Counted from the stretch's first letter, positions 27,437-36,896 are shown. The stretch: 64,000 nt of DNA from Flammeovirgaceae bacterium 311 (GCA_000597885.1 CP004371.1:1-64000); one strand, 5' to 3'. Made by a program: numbers and translations. Notes: generated by a model not told the origin, from the sequence alone.

Positions 27437-29935
27437 TTAATCTGGGGCAATATCGTGCTGCATGAGCCACTGCAGGGCGGTTTGGCGCAGGGCGGTGTTC
27501 TGTTTATTCACGGATGTTTTAAGTGCATTGCGGCTCCCTACAAATACTGCCAGCTTCCTGGCACGGGTTAAGCCGGTATAGATCAGGTTGCGGAAGAGCA
27601 TATTGAAGTGCTGGTTTACCAAGGGAATAATGATCACCTCAAATTCACTGCCTTGTGATTTATGAATCGTAATGGCATAGGCCAGCTCCAGCTCCGGCAG
27701 GTGCTCTTTCTCATAAGCCACTTCCCTGGTTTCCTGCCCTGAAATAAAAGCCACCAGGCACATCATATTTTCACTGTCAATGCTGATGATGCGGCCAATA
27801 TCACCATTGAATACATTGAGATCGTAGTTATTGCGGCGCTGAATAACACGGTCTCCCTCCCTGAAGGTGCGGCCTCCCAACGTTAGCTGTACTTTGCCAC
27901 CGCCGGGAGGGTTTACAGCTTTCTGAATAATCTCATTGAGGTTATGGGTGCCAAGGCTACCCTTGCTCATCGGGGAGAGAATCTGTATTTCAGTGCCGGT
28001 TCCATAGTATTTGGGTATGATGTCCTTATACAGTTTTTCCACCATGTCTACAGCCGAATAGCCCCAATGCAGTGAAGACCAGGGATGCACCCGCTTCAGC
28101 ACTTCCTGCAGCTCTTCGGTGTGGGAGTCGGCATGGATGAGCTTTTCCAGGTCCACATGCTCAAATTTTGGCGGTATGGTGAGTTCACTACTCTTTAAGT
28201 ACACTTCTTCGGCCTCGGCTGCCTGCTGCAGCTCTTCCTCCCTGTCCTGGATGTAGGAGCGTTTTACTCTTGATATAAAACGCAGTTGTTCCTGGGTGGC
28301 TTCTTCAGAATCAATAAACAGGCAGTCTGATTTCTCCGCCCAAAGCTGTGGGTTATGAAAGGGAGAATCAATTTTTGGCACAGCCCCACCATTGATCTGA
28401 TGTGCATAGCTGATGATCTTAGACTCCTGTGCCTGGCGAAATACTTTGGTAAGGCGGGCACAGGGCACCACGCCGGAGGTAATCAGGTCTTTGAAAATAT
28501 TTCCGGCACCAACTGAAGGCAGCTGGTCTGCATCTCCGATCAGGAGTAGCTGTGCCTGGTTAGGCACTGCCCGAAGCAGGGCTGCCGCCAGGTGTACATC
28601 CAGCATGGAAGATTCATCTATAATCAGGAAATCGCAGCTAAGCGGGTTGTCTTCTTTGCGCTTAAAGCCACCTGCTGCCGGTTCCCACTCCAGCAGGCGG
28701 TGAATTGTTTTAGCCTCCAGGCCTATAACCTCACTCATACGTTGTGCGGCCCGTCCCGTAGGGGCTGCAAGCAACACATTCTTGCCCATGGCATGCAGCA
28801 GGGCCACCAGTACCCGTGTGGTTGTGGTTTTGCCACAGCCCGGTCCTCCGGTTAAAATACCCATACGGTGGGTTACCAGTTGAAGAATGCTGGCTTCCTG
28901 TTCGTCACTTAGTTGTATGCCCTTTTGCATGCAGTAGCCGGTAATCCACTGCTGTAGCTTTTCCCTGTTTGGATTAAGTTTTCCACTGGCAAGCTTCCTT
29001 GCTTTGGCGGCAATGTAATTTTCATCATAAAAGATTGAGTGGGCATAGTAGCAGCTCACTACCTGTTCTTTTATATTGAGCAGGTAACGGATTTTAAGCT
29101 CATCGGCTTTTTCCATTTCCTTCAGCTCATTTTCTATGCGATCGGATACAAAGAGAGAGATGAGCTCCTGTACCCCATCCAGAATTTGCTCTTTTGTAAG
29201 GTAGCAATGGCCCTCCTCGCGGGCACTTTGCAATACATGGCCAATGGCTGCCTTTACCCGGGCAGAAGAATCTGGCGCAAGTCCCAAACTTAAGGCAACC
29301 CTGTCGGCACTAAAAAAACCAATGCCATAAATATCCTCCGAAAGCCGGTAAGGATTTTCTGATACCACTGCCACAGATTGCTGCCCATAGGTTTTGTAAA
29401 TCTTTACAGCAAAAAGGGTGCTGATGCCGTGCGACTGCAGGAACATCATCACATTGCGTATTTCCTGGTGTTCCTTCCAGGCCTGGCTGATAGACTTTAG
29501 CTTTAGTGCAGCAATGCCCGGTACTTCAGTGAGCCGGTCAATTTCATGCTCAAAGATATCGAGCGTATCTTTCCCGAAGTACTTTACAATTCTTTTAGCT
29601 GTTACCGGCCCTACACCCTTTATCAGCCCGGAGCCCAGGTATTTTTCCAGGGCGTTGGCCGTTGCAGGTTTGCGTTCTTCTACACGTACTGCCTTAAACT
29701 GCCTGCCAAATTTTGGGTGGTTTACCCACTCGCCCCAAAAATCAATGGTAGCCCCTGCAAATACTTTCGACTGGTGTACTGTAACGGCTACCTCTTCCTG
29801 TTCTCTGCCAAAGGGAGTCATTTTCAGCACCGACCAGCCAGATTCAGGACTATGAAACGTTACCCGCTTCACAATTCCCGACAGTTTCTCCAGCACAGGC
29901 GAGGAGCGGTCATCGTTAAGAGGCAGTTTTAGCAT
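27437..29935 (-). CDS. recD2: RecD2-like ATP-dependent DNA helicase (RecD/TraA family)
   Basis: An 832-residue superfamily 1B 5'-3' helicase. An N-terminal OB-like segment (about residues 15-85) precedes helix-hairpin-helix motifs (LGSGLIKGVGPVTAKRI; LTEVPGIAALKL). Walker A is GGPGCGKTTTT near residue 362, followed by APTGRAAQRM, the Walker B-like IIDESSML, GDADQLPSVG and KVFRQ. The C-terminal UvrD_C_2 part carries AYAITIHKSQGSEFE and YTGLTRARK. This is the RecD2 layout found in bacteria lacking RecBC partners. A charged stretch near residues 540-620 lengthens the region between motifs IV and V relative to short RecD2 proteins. The DUF6155 gene follows on the same strand. Confidence 0.94.
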   Translation of the reverse strand: MLKLPLNDDRSSPVLEKLSGIVKRVTFHSPESGWSVLKMTPFGREQEEVAVTVHQSKVFAGATIDFWGEWVNHPKFGRQFKAVRVEERKPATANALEKYLGSGLIKGVGPVTAKRIVKYFGKDTLDIFEHEIDRLTEVPGIAALKLKSISQAWKEHQEIRNVMMFLQSHGISTLFAVKIYKTYGQQSVAVVSENPYRLSEDIYGIGFFSADRVALSLGLAPDSSARVKAAIGHVLQSAREEGHCYLTKEQILDGVQELISLFVSDRIENELKEMEKADELKIRYLLNIKEQVVSCYYAHSIFYDENYIAAKARKLASGKLNPNREKLQQWITGYCMQKGIQLSDEQEASILQLVTHRMGILTGGPGCGKTTTTRVLVALLHAMGKNVLLAAPTGRAAQRMSEVIGLEAKTIHRLLEWEPAAGGFKRKEDNPLSCDFLIIDESSMLDVHLAAALLRAVPNQAQLLLIGDADQLPSVGAGNIFKDLITSGVVPCARLTKVFRQAQESKIISYAHQINGGAVPKIDSPFHNPQLWAEKSDCLFIDSEEATQEQLRFISRVKRSYIQDREEELQQAAEAEEVYLKSSELTIPPKFEHVDLEKLIHADSHTEELQEVLKRVHPWSSLHWGYSAVDMVEKLYKDIIPKYYGTGTEIQILSPMSKGSLGTHNLNEIIQKAVNPPGGGKVQLTLGGRTFREGDRVIQRRNNYDLNVFNGDIGRIISIDSENMMCLVAFISGQETREVAYEKEHLPELELAYAITIHKSQGSEFEVIIIPLVNQHFNMLFRNLIYTGLTRARKLAVFVGSRNALKTSVNKQNTALRQTALQWLMQHDIAPD

Positions 29936-30200
29936 AAGGTTTTTTTCCTCTTATCTGTTTACAGCTGCATTCTGTTACCATAAAATACACAGTTATTTGA
30001 TAATAAACTATGCATCAAAGCCCAACTTTTCAAAGTACATAAAAGTCGGTTTAGTTTTAGTCAGCGAGTGAGTTTAAATGCTTTTGAAGTAAGCATAGTA
30101 ACGTACGTGCTAAGAATTAGCAGGTGCCGGATTAGACAATATTGTTTGATCCGGAAAAAAGAAAACCAGATACTAAAAGATGCAATGGGTGTGGATTTGA

Positions 30201-30725
30201 TCACTGTAAAGCTATTTGCCTTCCGAATTCCTCTACTTTTTCCCAGTCGGTATATTCTGCTACAGTTTTAGGATCTGTTGGCCCTTTAGTGATCCACATA
30301 ATAAGCCTGATGAGCAGACGGTCAGAAAATGAATACCTCGGATAGTCGAGCACACCAGCAAACACTGCTACTCGTTGTGGTTTCCAGCGGATGTTTTCAA
30401 GAAATTTTTTTACATAGGGATTGGTTGCAGCAGATGCCTTTTCGGGCTTACGGGCCACCAGGTTTACAGAAAAGAAAGCATTTGACTTTGCTTCTAAAAG
30501 GGCTTGGTTCTGCGCGATGAATTTTATGATATTTTCGCTGTGTTTGCCGTACCTGATGCTTGCGCCTATAATGATCTTATCATATATATCCAGGTTTTCT
30601 GTAACTGCATCAACAGATATTATTTTAACATCTTGGGTTTGTTGCTCCAATACCTTTTTTAAGCGATGGCAAATTTTCAGCGTATGGCCATCAGTTGTTG
30701 AATAAACGATCAGCACCTTCGTCAT
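30201..30725 (-). CDS. hemG: Menaquinone-dependent protoporphyrinogen IX dehydrogenase, HemG type (flavodoxin fold)
   Basis: A 174-residue flavodoxin-like protein. The FMN phosphate loop is VYSTTDGHTLKI near residues 7-18, followed by IIIGASIRYGKHS, typical of HemG, and a C-terminal half with SVNLVARKPEKA and WITKGPTDP. HemG oxidises protoporphyrinogen IX to protoporphyrin IX in heme synthesis. The gene lies 45 bases after the acyl-CoA synthetase gene on the same strand and may be co-transcribed. A general flavodoxin role is possible but the RYGKHS and GPTDP motifs favour HemG. Confidence 0.85.
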   Translation of the reverse strand: MTKVLIVYSTTDGHTLKICHRLKKVLEQQTQDVKIISVDAVTENLDIYDKIIIGASIRYGKHSENIIKFIAQNQALLEAKSNAFFSVNLVARKPEKASAATNPYVKKFLENIRWKPQRVAVFAGVLDYPRYSFSDRLLIRLIMWITKGPTDPKTVAEYTDWEKVEEFGRQIALQ

Positions 30726-30770
30726 GGCTTGGTTCCTGCTTGCATCATCAGAGAGATAGTTGTGGTCTTA

Positions 30771-32576
30771 CTAAGCCCTGGCAGTATCTGATGCATAAAG
30801 ATGTTCTATCTCCTGGCTGTATCTGGCCTGAATTGCTTTTCGTTTCAGTTTCAGGGTAGGGGTAAGGTCACCTGCCTCTACAGTCCATTCTCTATCAATT
30901 AATACAAACTTTTTAATCTGTTCTACCGGATTTAGCGTTTGGTTTAGATGCTGGATGCTGGCATCAATCAGCGCCAGTATTTTTTTATTTTTGATGGCTT
31001 CTTTATTGCCCGGATAGGGTTTTTCATATTCTGCATACCACTCTTTCAGCATAGCAAAGGCTGGTACAATAAGCGCAGCTACATATTTCTTTTCTGCACC
31101 TACAATCATAATCTGTTCAATCCACCGGCTTTCCAGCATCTTTACCTCAACAGGCTGCGGAGCTACATATTTGCCGCCACTGGTTTTGAAGATCTCTTTT
31201 TTCCGGTCAGTTATTTTAAGGAATTTGTTATCTACAATCTCTCCGATATCACCTGTATGCAGCCATTCACCTGTCATCACCTCTGCAGTAAGGTCAGGTC
31301 TTTTGTAGTAGCCCATCATGACCATAGGTCCTTTGCAGAGTATTTCGCCATCGCTGGCAATCTTTACCTCTACGTTGTGCAGTGGAGGTCCAACGGTGCC
31401 AAACATTCTGTTCTCTTTGCTGTAGCGGTTACCACTAATAATAGGAGAGGCTTCCGTCAGGCCATATCCCTCCATGATCACCACATTGGCTGCAGAAAAA
31501 ATCTTTTGCAGTTTAACCGGACAGGCTGCTGCCCCCACGATCACTGCTTTCACTTCTCCGCCCATGGCATCACGCCACTTACTGAATATAAGCTTATCGG
31601 CCAGGGCCAGTTGCAGTTTATAGCCAGTGCTAAGTGGCTGTTGGATCTGGTAATTTTTTGCAAGATTGATTGACCAGTAAAACAGCTTTTTTTTGATGCC
31701 GGATAATTCTGCTCCTTTGGCCATGATGCGCTCAAATACTTTTTCCAGCAGGCGTGGCACTGTGGTGAATATCACCGGCTTTGCCTCGCGCAGGTTGTCG
31801 CCAATGGTTTCCATGCTTTCGGCATAATAGATCGATACCCCATTGAGAATGTAAATGTACGTTGCCACTCTTTCGAAGGCGTGGTTCAGCGGCAGAAAGC
31901 TTAAGGCCCGCTTGCCACGAACACCTACTTCATCTACCACAGGGGTGCTGCCTTCCACATCGCTCACAATGTTACGGTGAGAGAGCATAACTCCTTTAGG
32001 ATTGCCGGTGGTACCAGAGGTATAGAGTATACTGGCCAGGTCATCTTCCCTTAACTTATTTTTAGTATTTTCAATTAGTGCACTGGTGGTAGTATCAGTA
32101 TCTATCAATAATGAAGACCAATGTTTGGTACCGGCTGCCTGCTCGTAGGTGTAGATAAACTTCAGGTCCGGAAGCTGCCCGCTTAGCCTATTTAATTTCT
32201 GGCTTAACTCTGCATCGTTCACAAAAGCTACTTTTACACCTGCATCGGCCAGAACAAACTGAAGCTCGTTATCACTGATGTTCGGGTATATGGGCACCAG
32301 GATGGCACCTATTTGCTGTACAGCAAAATCGGTGATCATCCATTCGGGCCGGTTCTTGCTGATGATGGCCACCTTGTCCCTGCCTTCAATAGACATATCG
32401 CCACAGGAGATGTCCAGTTTTAAAAGGCCGGTACTGAGGCGGTTCGCCTGATCTGCTACCTCGCGGGTGCTCCATTTCTTCCACTGGCCCTGCTCTTTGC
32501 CAGCTAACATATCCTCCAGCGGATAATGGGCTAACTGGTATTGTAGGCAGTCAAATAATCGCTTTGCTTCTTTCAA
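30771..32576 (-). CDS. AMP-forming long-chain acyl-CoA synthetase, FadD15-like
   Basis: A 601-residue ANL-superfamily ligase that activates fatty acids to acyl-CoA. The P-loop is ILYTSGTTGNPKG near residue 187, VIMEGYGLTEASP is the A5 motif near 370, LHTGDIG is the hinge Asp region near 440, and the K-loop is KTSGGKYVAPQPVE near 469. The start is TTG at 32576: no ATG lies upstream in frame before a stop, and KRLFDCLQYQLAHYP matches the usual N-terminus of the family, so a full-length protein requires this TTG. The next in-frame Met (residue 24) would cut into the conserved start. Confidence 0.92.
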   Translation of the reverse strand: MKEAKRLFDCLQYQLAHYPLEDMLAGKEQGQWKKWSTREVADQANRLSTGLLKLDISCGDMSIEGRDKVAIISKNRPEWMITDFAVQQIGAILVPIYPNISDNELQFVLADAGVKVAFVNDAELSQKLNRLSGQLPDLKFIYTYEQAAGTKHWSSLLIDTDTTTSALIENTKNKLREDDLASILYTSGTTGNPKGVMLSHRNIVSDVEGSTPVVDEVGVRGKRALSFLPLNHAFERVATYIYILNGVSIYYAESMETIGDNLREAKPVIFTTVPRLLEKVFERIMAKGAELSGIKKKLFYWSINLAKNYQIQQPLSTGYKLQLALADKLIFSKWRDAMGGEVKAVIVGAAACPVKLQKIFSAANVVIMEGYGLTEASPIISGNRYSKENRMFGTVGPPLHNVEVKIASDGEILCKGPMVMMGYYKRPDLTAEVMTGEWLHTGDIGEIVDNKFLKITDRKKEIFKTSGGKYVAPQPVEVKMLESRWIEQIMIVGAEKKYVAALIVPAFAMLKEWYAEYEKPYPGNKEAIKNKKILALIDASIQHLNQTLNPVEQIKKFVLIDREWTVEAGDLTPTLKLKRKAIQARYSQEIEHLYASDTARA

Positions 32577-32868
32577 GGCTGTGTTCTGGCTTTTATGTTA
32601 TGAAACGGTTCAAGTTGCAGGTGCTGCGCTAATCTATTTTTTTATCATAAAATATGATACTACTTAATAAAAATATTTGAGCACCTATTGTTTTCATAGA
32701 AGCTGCTAAGGCATTTGTTTAAACGTTAAATTTTTTAGATCCGCGGCGGTGATTGCATGCGGGCTTACAAAATGCCAGGGAAATAAAAAATACTATGCAA
32801 GGCCGATGGTGATAACGGCATTACATAGCACTGCTTATAAACGCTTGAGTGTGTAGAATTTATGTAGA
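32577..32868. other. Intergenic region, nothing recognised
   Basis: About 290 AT-rich bases between the acyl-CoA synthetase start and the stop of a lipoprotein gene. It must hold the synthetase promoter but no TAnnTTTG box is evident. No terminator with a T run was found. Confidence 0.3.
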
Positions 32869-33393
32869 TTATTGCCTTTGGAAGGTATAAGTTCCCTTAA
32901 CGTTACTGCTTACTGTAGCGCCATTCTGTTCCGTGTTATTGATCATGTCGTAGCCAAGCTTAAGGGTAGTAGCGTTCAATTCCAGGATTGTTGCTTTTTG
33001 TTTCTCTCCTGTCTGCGCTTCAATAGTAAGTTCTTTGTTGGATAAAGACCAGCTCCCTCCACCCAGGAAATCCTGATTGGTCCAGTTGTAGGTCATGGTT
33101 TGTCCCTGCAGGGTACTGGTTACCTTAATGCTGTAATCTCCACTGGAGGTGTAGGTGTTAGGATTTTCTTCAAAGTTTACAATCAGGTCCATATCATAGC
33201 CTGTGCCGGTAAAGTCACTGGGAAATGACATTCCCTGAATAGTGGTGGTAGAGGTGCCGGCATATGCAATATCAGTAACTTTCCAGGTGCCGGTCAATGC
33301 TTCCTTAGCAACTGGTGTAGGAGCATCTTCTTTGGAACAAGCCAGCACAAAACAAAGTAGCACAAAGAACAGGGAAATCTTTGAAAGATTCAT
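32869..33393 (-). CDS. Lipocalin-like lipoprotein
   Basis: 174 residues. A type II signal peptide ends at the lipobox LACS, with Cys near residue 19 followed by SKEDAPTP, so the protein should be lipid-anchored. The mature part begins with LTGTWKVTDIAY, the usual start of Bacteroidota lipocalin-like domains, and continues as alternating beta-strand sequence ending KGTYTFQRQ. The function is unknown; such proteins are common small surface or periplasmic lipoproteins. It appears monocistronic, with a -7-like box 80 bases upstream. Confidence 0.85.
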   Translation of the reverse strand: MNLSKISLFFVLLCFVLACSKEDAPTPVAKEALTGTWKVTDIAYAGTSTTTIQGMSFPSDFTGTGYDMDLIVNFEENPNTYTSSGDYSIKVTSTLQGQTMTYNWTNQDFLGGGSWSLSNKELTIEAQTGEKQKATILELNATTLKLGYDMINNTEQNGATVSSNVKGTYTFQRQ

Positions 33394-33472
33394 GGGTAAA
33401 TTAGTTAAGGATAATTAAGAGTCAGTCTATAAAGAAGCAGCGTATCAATGAATGAGTAATCATGTAGTATAG

Positions 33473-33480
33473 CAAATGTA
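33473..33480 (-). promoter_or_regulatory. Candidate promoter -7 element for the lipocalin-like lipoprotein
   Basis: Minus strand TACATTTG matches TAnnTTTG, 80 bases before the ATG at 33393. The expected upstream TTTG is represented only by TTTA. Confidence 0.4.
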
Positions 33481-34162
33481 TGCCTTTACCACTGCCGGTT
33501 TAAATATATAATAGGGCTGTAAGTAGTAAACTTATCGCTAACATTAAAAGTCAAATAAAGTGACTTTCTTACCTCTGCAAATATTGTTATTGGTAAAGCA
33601 GCAGATGCACCAGCACCCATTTTCTGAAAGCCTGCCGCTTTACCACCTGCAATAACATACAGGGTAGCTTGAAGTAAAAATATTCCCGGAAAGGGGCACC
33701 AATCTTAACGGCAGGCAAATCATTTACAAATTCATTAGAAATATCTCCAGATGCATTAGCGGTACCATGAATACTAACTCTGCCGGTAGCTGAACCTACT
33801 ATGCAAACAAGGTTTCCACACCAGGGCTCTTCACCGGCATTGGTCAGCATATGGGGTGATTTTTTCGGCAGCTGCTTTAGCCAGACTTTAGTGAATTTAT
33901 AACTGCGTTGCTCACTCCACAAGAAAGAGTATTTGCATAACTACTTTTAATTAGGGGTAGGCCTCAATAGTCTTTGACTATATCAAATTCTTCGTTGCGT
34001 ATGCCAGGCTGACGAGCTGTTTCTACGGTATTTATCTACTGATACTCGATGTTAATGGGGTAGGAAAGTGCCAAACAAACAGTTTTTAGTAAAACCTGCA
34101 TCGCTTTTCTCAACCTTTTGCACCATTTCAGGTTAAGATTTAAACCAAAACAATTTTTTACC
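33481..34162. other. Long intergenic region with one doubtful frame
   Basis: About 680 bases separate divergently oriented genes. A minus-strand frame of 111 codons (33587-33922) exists but starts with TTG, or gives 88 residues from an internal ATG at 33853, and shows no recognisable domain. It could be a small hypothetical gene or a decayed one. No RNA gene or repeat was recognised. Confidence 0.3.
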
Positions 34163-34774
34163 ATGAAAATTTTTTACCGATCCTCATTTCCCTGCTTATT
34201 TGCCTTGATCCTGGTACTTGCTTCTTGCTCTCCCAAATACGGCGCTCATTTTACACCCTCTCAGCAAGGACCTAATCTTGCAACAGTAGAGGAAAAAACT
34301 GAAACAGTTGCTCCGCTTGTGGCAGAGAACCCTGCTGCCATGCCTGTGGAGGTAGAAAAAAGAGCAATGGAAACCGGCTCAAGCGATGTGATTGCTGATG
34401 TAGCCGTTCCGGCAGAAGCTCCGGCGGTAAAGGAAATTACCCCTAAGCAGCAAAGAAAAGTGCTGCGTGAGCTTAGAAAAGAGCTGAAAGGCATGACGAA
34501 AGAAGAAAAGCAGGAGTTCCAGCATCAGGTGGTTCGCCAGCTGAAGGAGCAGCAGCTTAACAGCATCATGTCTGAAGACGATCAGAGAGAACCCGGTGGA
34601 AGCGGTATCAATACTGTATTGCTTACCATCATTACTATTTTTATTCCCCCACTGGGTGTTTTCCTGCACCAGGGGGAAATTAACTCCAGGTTCTGGATCA
34701 GTTTGGTACTTACCCTTCTGTTCTACGTGCCTGGTCTGATTTATTCTTTACTGGTAATTTTCAATGCGATTTAA
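34163..34774 (+). CDS. Lipoprotein with C-terminal YqaE/Pmp3-like membrane domain
   Basis: 203 residues from ATG 34163; a TTG 45 bases further upstream is in frame, but would bury the signal peptide. The signal ends in the lipobox LASCS with Cys near residue 22. A low-complexity Glu/Ala/Val linker and a charged helical stretch (about residues 95-140, KQQRKVLRELRKELK) precede a membrane domain with two hydrophobic helices (about 150-203) containing IPPLGVFLHQG and the PGLIYSL pattern of the YqaE/Pmp3 (UPF0057) family. Plain Pmp3 proteins are only about 50 residues, so this is a fusion of a lipid-anchored arm to that domain. The role is unknown, perhaps membrane stress. Confidence 0.8.
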   Translation: MKIFYRSSFPCLFALILVLASCSPKYGAHFTPSQQGPNLATVEEKTETVAPLVAENPAAMPVEVEKRAMETGSSDVIADVAVPAEAPAVKEITPKQQRKVLRELRKELKGMTKEEKQEFQHQVVRQLKEQQLNSIMSEDDQREPGGSGINTVLLTIITIFIPPLGVFLHQGEINSRFWISLVLTLLFYVPGLIYSLLVIFNAI

Positions 34775-34811
34775 GCTTGAAGCACTAGAGAAATTACTGA
34801 TCATCAATAGT

Positions 34812-34838
34812 AAAAGCCCCGTTTAGCGGGGCTTTTTT
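34812..34838. terminator. Bidirectional terminator between the YqaE-like gene and glycerate kinase
   Basis: Arms 34812-34821 and 34827-34836 pair over 10 bp with a 5-base loop and T runs on both sides. It serves the plus-strand lipoprotein gene ending at 34774 and lies close to the minus-strand glycerate kinase stop at 34823, which it overlaps. Confidence 0.85.
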
Positions 34839-35968
34839 GTTTCGTTCAGGAAAAGAAGCAGGCTTTGTTTTGTTGCAGCCACCAGGCGTTGCCTGCAAAG
34901 CTGCAGACTGATTTCCAGGGGCTCATCTGCAGGACTTAAACCGCTGGCATGCCAGATCTTTGCATTATAAAGCAGGTGGGTGGGCAGTTCTTGCCTGCCA
35001 CACAACAATATAAGGGGTTTACCGGCTTTTGCTGCCTGTAGAGCTACCTCGCCAATCACCTTACCCCCAAGGCTCTCCCGATCTGTTTTGCCTTCTCCGG
35101 TATATATAAGATCAGCTTCGGCTGCTTTCTGCGCAAAGCCCGCCAGCTCCAGCAGCATTCGGGCACCCGGCGCCAGTACTGCACCCAAAAAGGCTATGGC
35201 ACCCGCCCCCATGCCTCCTGCGGCACCCGCACCGGCTATGTCTTCTACAGATTTTTCCAGGTCACGGGTTATCAGCTGTGAAAGATGTCTGGTGCCTGTC
35301 TCCAAAGTTTCTATCTGGCTGCTGTTGGCACCTTTTTGTGCCGCATAAGAATGTGCTGCGCCCCTGGCGCCTATTAATGGGTTGGTTACATCACAGGCAA
35401 CCTTGATCTTTACAGCTTCTAAATTTTCTATTACATGACTTTTCCCAATCCTTGCAATCTGCATCAGGCTGCCACCTGTTGGGAGAAAAGGTCTGCCGCC
35501 GGCATCCAGAAAGTGATAACCCAGAGCCACGGCCATGCCAACGCCAACATCGTGTGTGGCACTGCCGCCAATGCCTAAGTATATTTCATGCGCCCCCTGC
35601 TCAATGGCATGTTTTATCAGCTGCCCAACGCCAAAGGTAGTTGTATTAAGAGGGGACCGCAGGTGCTGGGGTATTAATTGCAAGCCGGCAGCCTCGGCCA
35701 TTTCTATGTAAGCCTGTTTGTGGCGGGGCAGCCAGGCGTAGCGTGCTACCCGTGTTTGCTGCAGGGGACCATTCACCTCCACCTTAATGATTTTTGCCCC
35801 GGCATAGCCTGCTGCAAGACTGGCAAAGCCATCGCCTCCATCGCTAAGCGGCAGTTGCATTACCCTGGCCGAGGGCAGGACGGCAGCTATTCCTTCTGCC
35901 ATGGCGGCTGCAGCTTCAGGAGCACTAAGGGCATCCTTAAATTTATCTGTTGCTATTAGAACCTTCAT
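34823..35968 (-). CDS. Glycerate kinase (GarK/GlxK family)
   Basis: A 381-residue type 2-family glycerate kinase that phosphorylates glycerate to phosphoglycerate with ATP. Diagnostic stretches are the N-terminal DKFKDALSAPEAA, PLSDGGDGF near residue 42, YLGIGGSATHDVGVGM near 130, CDVTNPLIGARGAA near 191, and EGKTDRESLGGKV near 294. The length is typical. Its start overlaps the end of the upstream hydrolase gene by 26 bases, so the two are translationally linked. No other glycerate or glyoxylate genes are adjacent, so the pathway position is not set by context. Confidence 0.94.
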   Translation of the reverse strand: MKVLIATDKFKDALSAPEAAAAMAEGIAAVLPSARVMQLPLSDGGDGFASLAAGYAGAKIIKVEVNGPLQQTRVARYAWLPRHKQAYIEMAEAAGLQLIPQHLRSPLNTTTFGVGQLIKHAIEQGAHEIYLGIGGSATHDVGVGMAVALGYHFLDAGGRPFLPTGGSLMQIARIGKSHVIENLEAVKIKVACDVTNPLIGARGAAHSYAAQKGANSSQIETLETGTRHLSQLITRDLEKSVEDIAGAGAAGGMGAGAIAFLGAVLAPGARMLLELAGFAQKAAEADLIYTGEGKTDRESLGGKVIGEVALQAAKAGKPLILLCGRQELPTHLLYNAKIWHASGLSPADEPLEISLQLCRQRLVAATKQSLLLFLNETKKPR

Positions 35969-36782
35969 GCCGGCTGTTTATATTTCTATGCTCGTAAAGG
36001 TGCCGGGCTACCATATCGATCAAACCACTGTGGCCGGTGTTCAGCACTTCCAGTTTGTAATCCTTTAAGTGTCGCAGCAGCCGTTGCATGCCTTGTGGTG
36101 TCATGATCTTGTCGTAGCGCCCCAGGTACATCTCCAAACTTATATTATTTTTTTTTATTAATTCAGCGATCTGCCGCATGTTAAAGCGCAGCGGGCTAAA
36201 AACAGTCCAGCTATTGAAAACCCTCATTCGTTTTTCGGGATTGCTCATTTGCCAGTCGGCAAAACGTAAAACGCCCTGGTCCATCAGGCGGTATCGCTCC
36301 AGCTTATTAACAAGCTTATAGAAAGGCTCGGGTTTTTCCACCAGACCTCTGAAGAAATTCCGGCTCCAGCTGGGATAGGTGGCCATGCTGTACCAGAACG
36401 AAGTACGAATTCCATCAGGAGCAATCAGGATCAGCCGGTCTATTTTAGGTGCCATCAGCTCCAGTGTAGCCAGTACAAATTTTCCGCCCATACTGTAACC
36501 GCTCAGTTCAAATCGGTCTATACCATATTCTGCCAGAAAGGCACCCATCATTCTGTGCCAGAATTCCCGGTTTAAAGGCTTACGCGGATCTGGCCATACA
36601 CTTTGTCCATGAAAAAACATATCGAAACTCCAGATGGTATGGGTTTCGCCCAATACACGGGCAAATGGGTAGTAAAACTGTCCATGCTGCCCAAAGCCAT
36701 GAAAGGCAAGTAAAGTTTTAGGGCCGTTTCCCCAACGCCACCAGTGCAGTTTAGCCCCTTCGTATTCAAAAAATCCATTCAT
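35943..36782 (-). CDS. Alpha/beta hydrolase
   Basis: 279 residues, with the oxyanion-hole motif FHGFGQHG near residue 28, the nucleophile elbow GYSMGG near residue 95, a late Asp in YLGRYDKIM near 225 and catalytic His in NTGHSGLID near 251. No signal peptide is seen, so it is cytoplasmic. The substrate cannot be told from sequence; esterase or lipid-related activity would be typical. It overlaps glycerate kinase downstream and is divergent from the TetR/RND operon across a 125-base regulatory region. Confidence 0.85.
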   Translation of the reverse strand: MNGFFEYEGAKLHWWRWGNGPKTLLAFHGFGQHGQFYYPFARVLGETHTIWSFDMFFHGQSVWPDPRKPLNREFWHRMMGAFLAEYGIDRFELSGYSMGGKFVLATLELMAPKIDRLILIAPDGIRTSFWYSMATYPSWSRNFFRGLVEKPEPFYKLVNKLERYRLMDQGVLRFADWQMSNPEKRMRVFNSWTVFSPLRFNMRQIAELIKKNNISLEMYLGRYDKIMTPQGMQRLLRHLKDYKLEVLNTGHSGLIDMVARHLYEHRNINSRHEGSNSNR

Positions 36783-36858
36783 ATCAATACCTCAGAAATA
36801 AAATTTGCCGCTTATCCTAAATAAATACGACTCTTCACAATTAAAGAAACTTTAACAT

Positions 36859-36888
36859 TGGAAACTTTGTAAAAGAAAGGAGTTTCCA
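36859..36888. promoter_or_regulatory. Palindromic candidate operator of the TetR regulator
   Basis: An 8-bp inverted repeat, TGGAAACT at 36859-36866 and AGTTTCCA at 36881-36888, separated by 14 bases. It covers the -33 box and the spacer of the promoter at 36866-36896, an ideal position for repression by the adjacent TetR-family protein. It may also affect the divergent hydrolase gene. Confidence 0.65.
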
Positions 36889-36896
36889 TAGTTTTG
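36866..36896 (+). promoter_or_regulatory. Promoter of the tetR-RND efflux operon
   Basis: TTTG at 36866-36869, a 19-base spacer and TAGTTTTG at 36889-36896 fit the Bacteroidota consensus exactly. The expected transcript start is only a few bases before the ATG at 36908, giving an almost leaderless message. Confidence 0.85.

Noticed and set aside
30948-31673. 241-codon plus-strand frame
   Set aside because: Antisense to the acyl-CoA synthetase gene, whose motifs are intact on the other strand; the translation is rich in Cys, His and Phe as expected for a shadow.
33587-33922. 111-codon minus-strand frame as a gene
   Set aside because: TTG start, no domain, no promoter box nearby; noted only as a doubtful frame in the intergenic entry.
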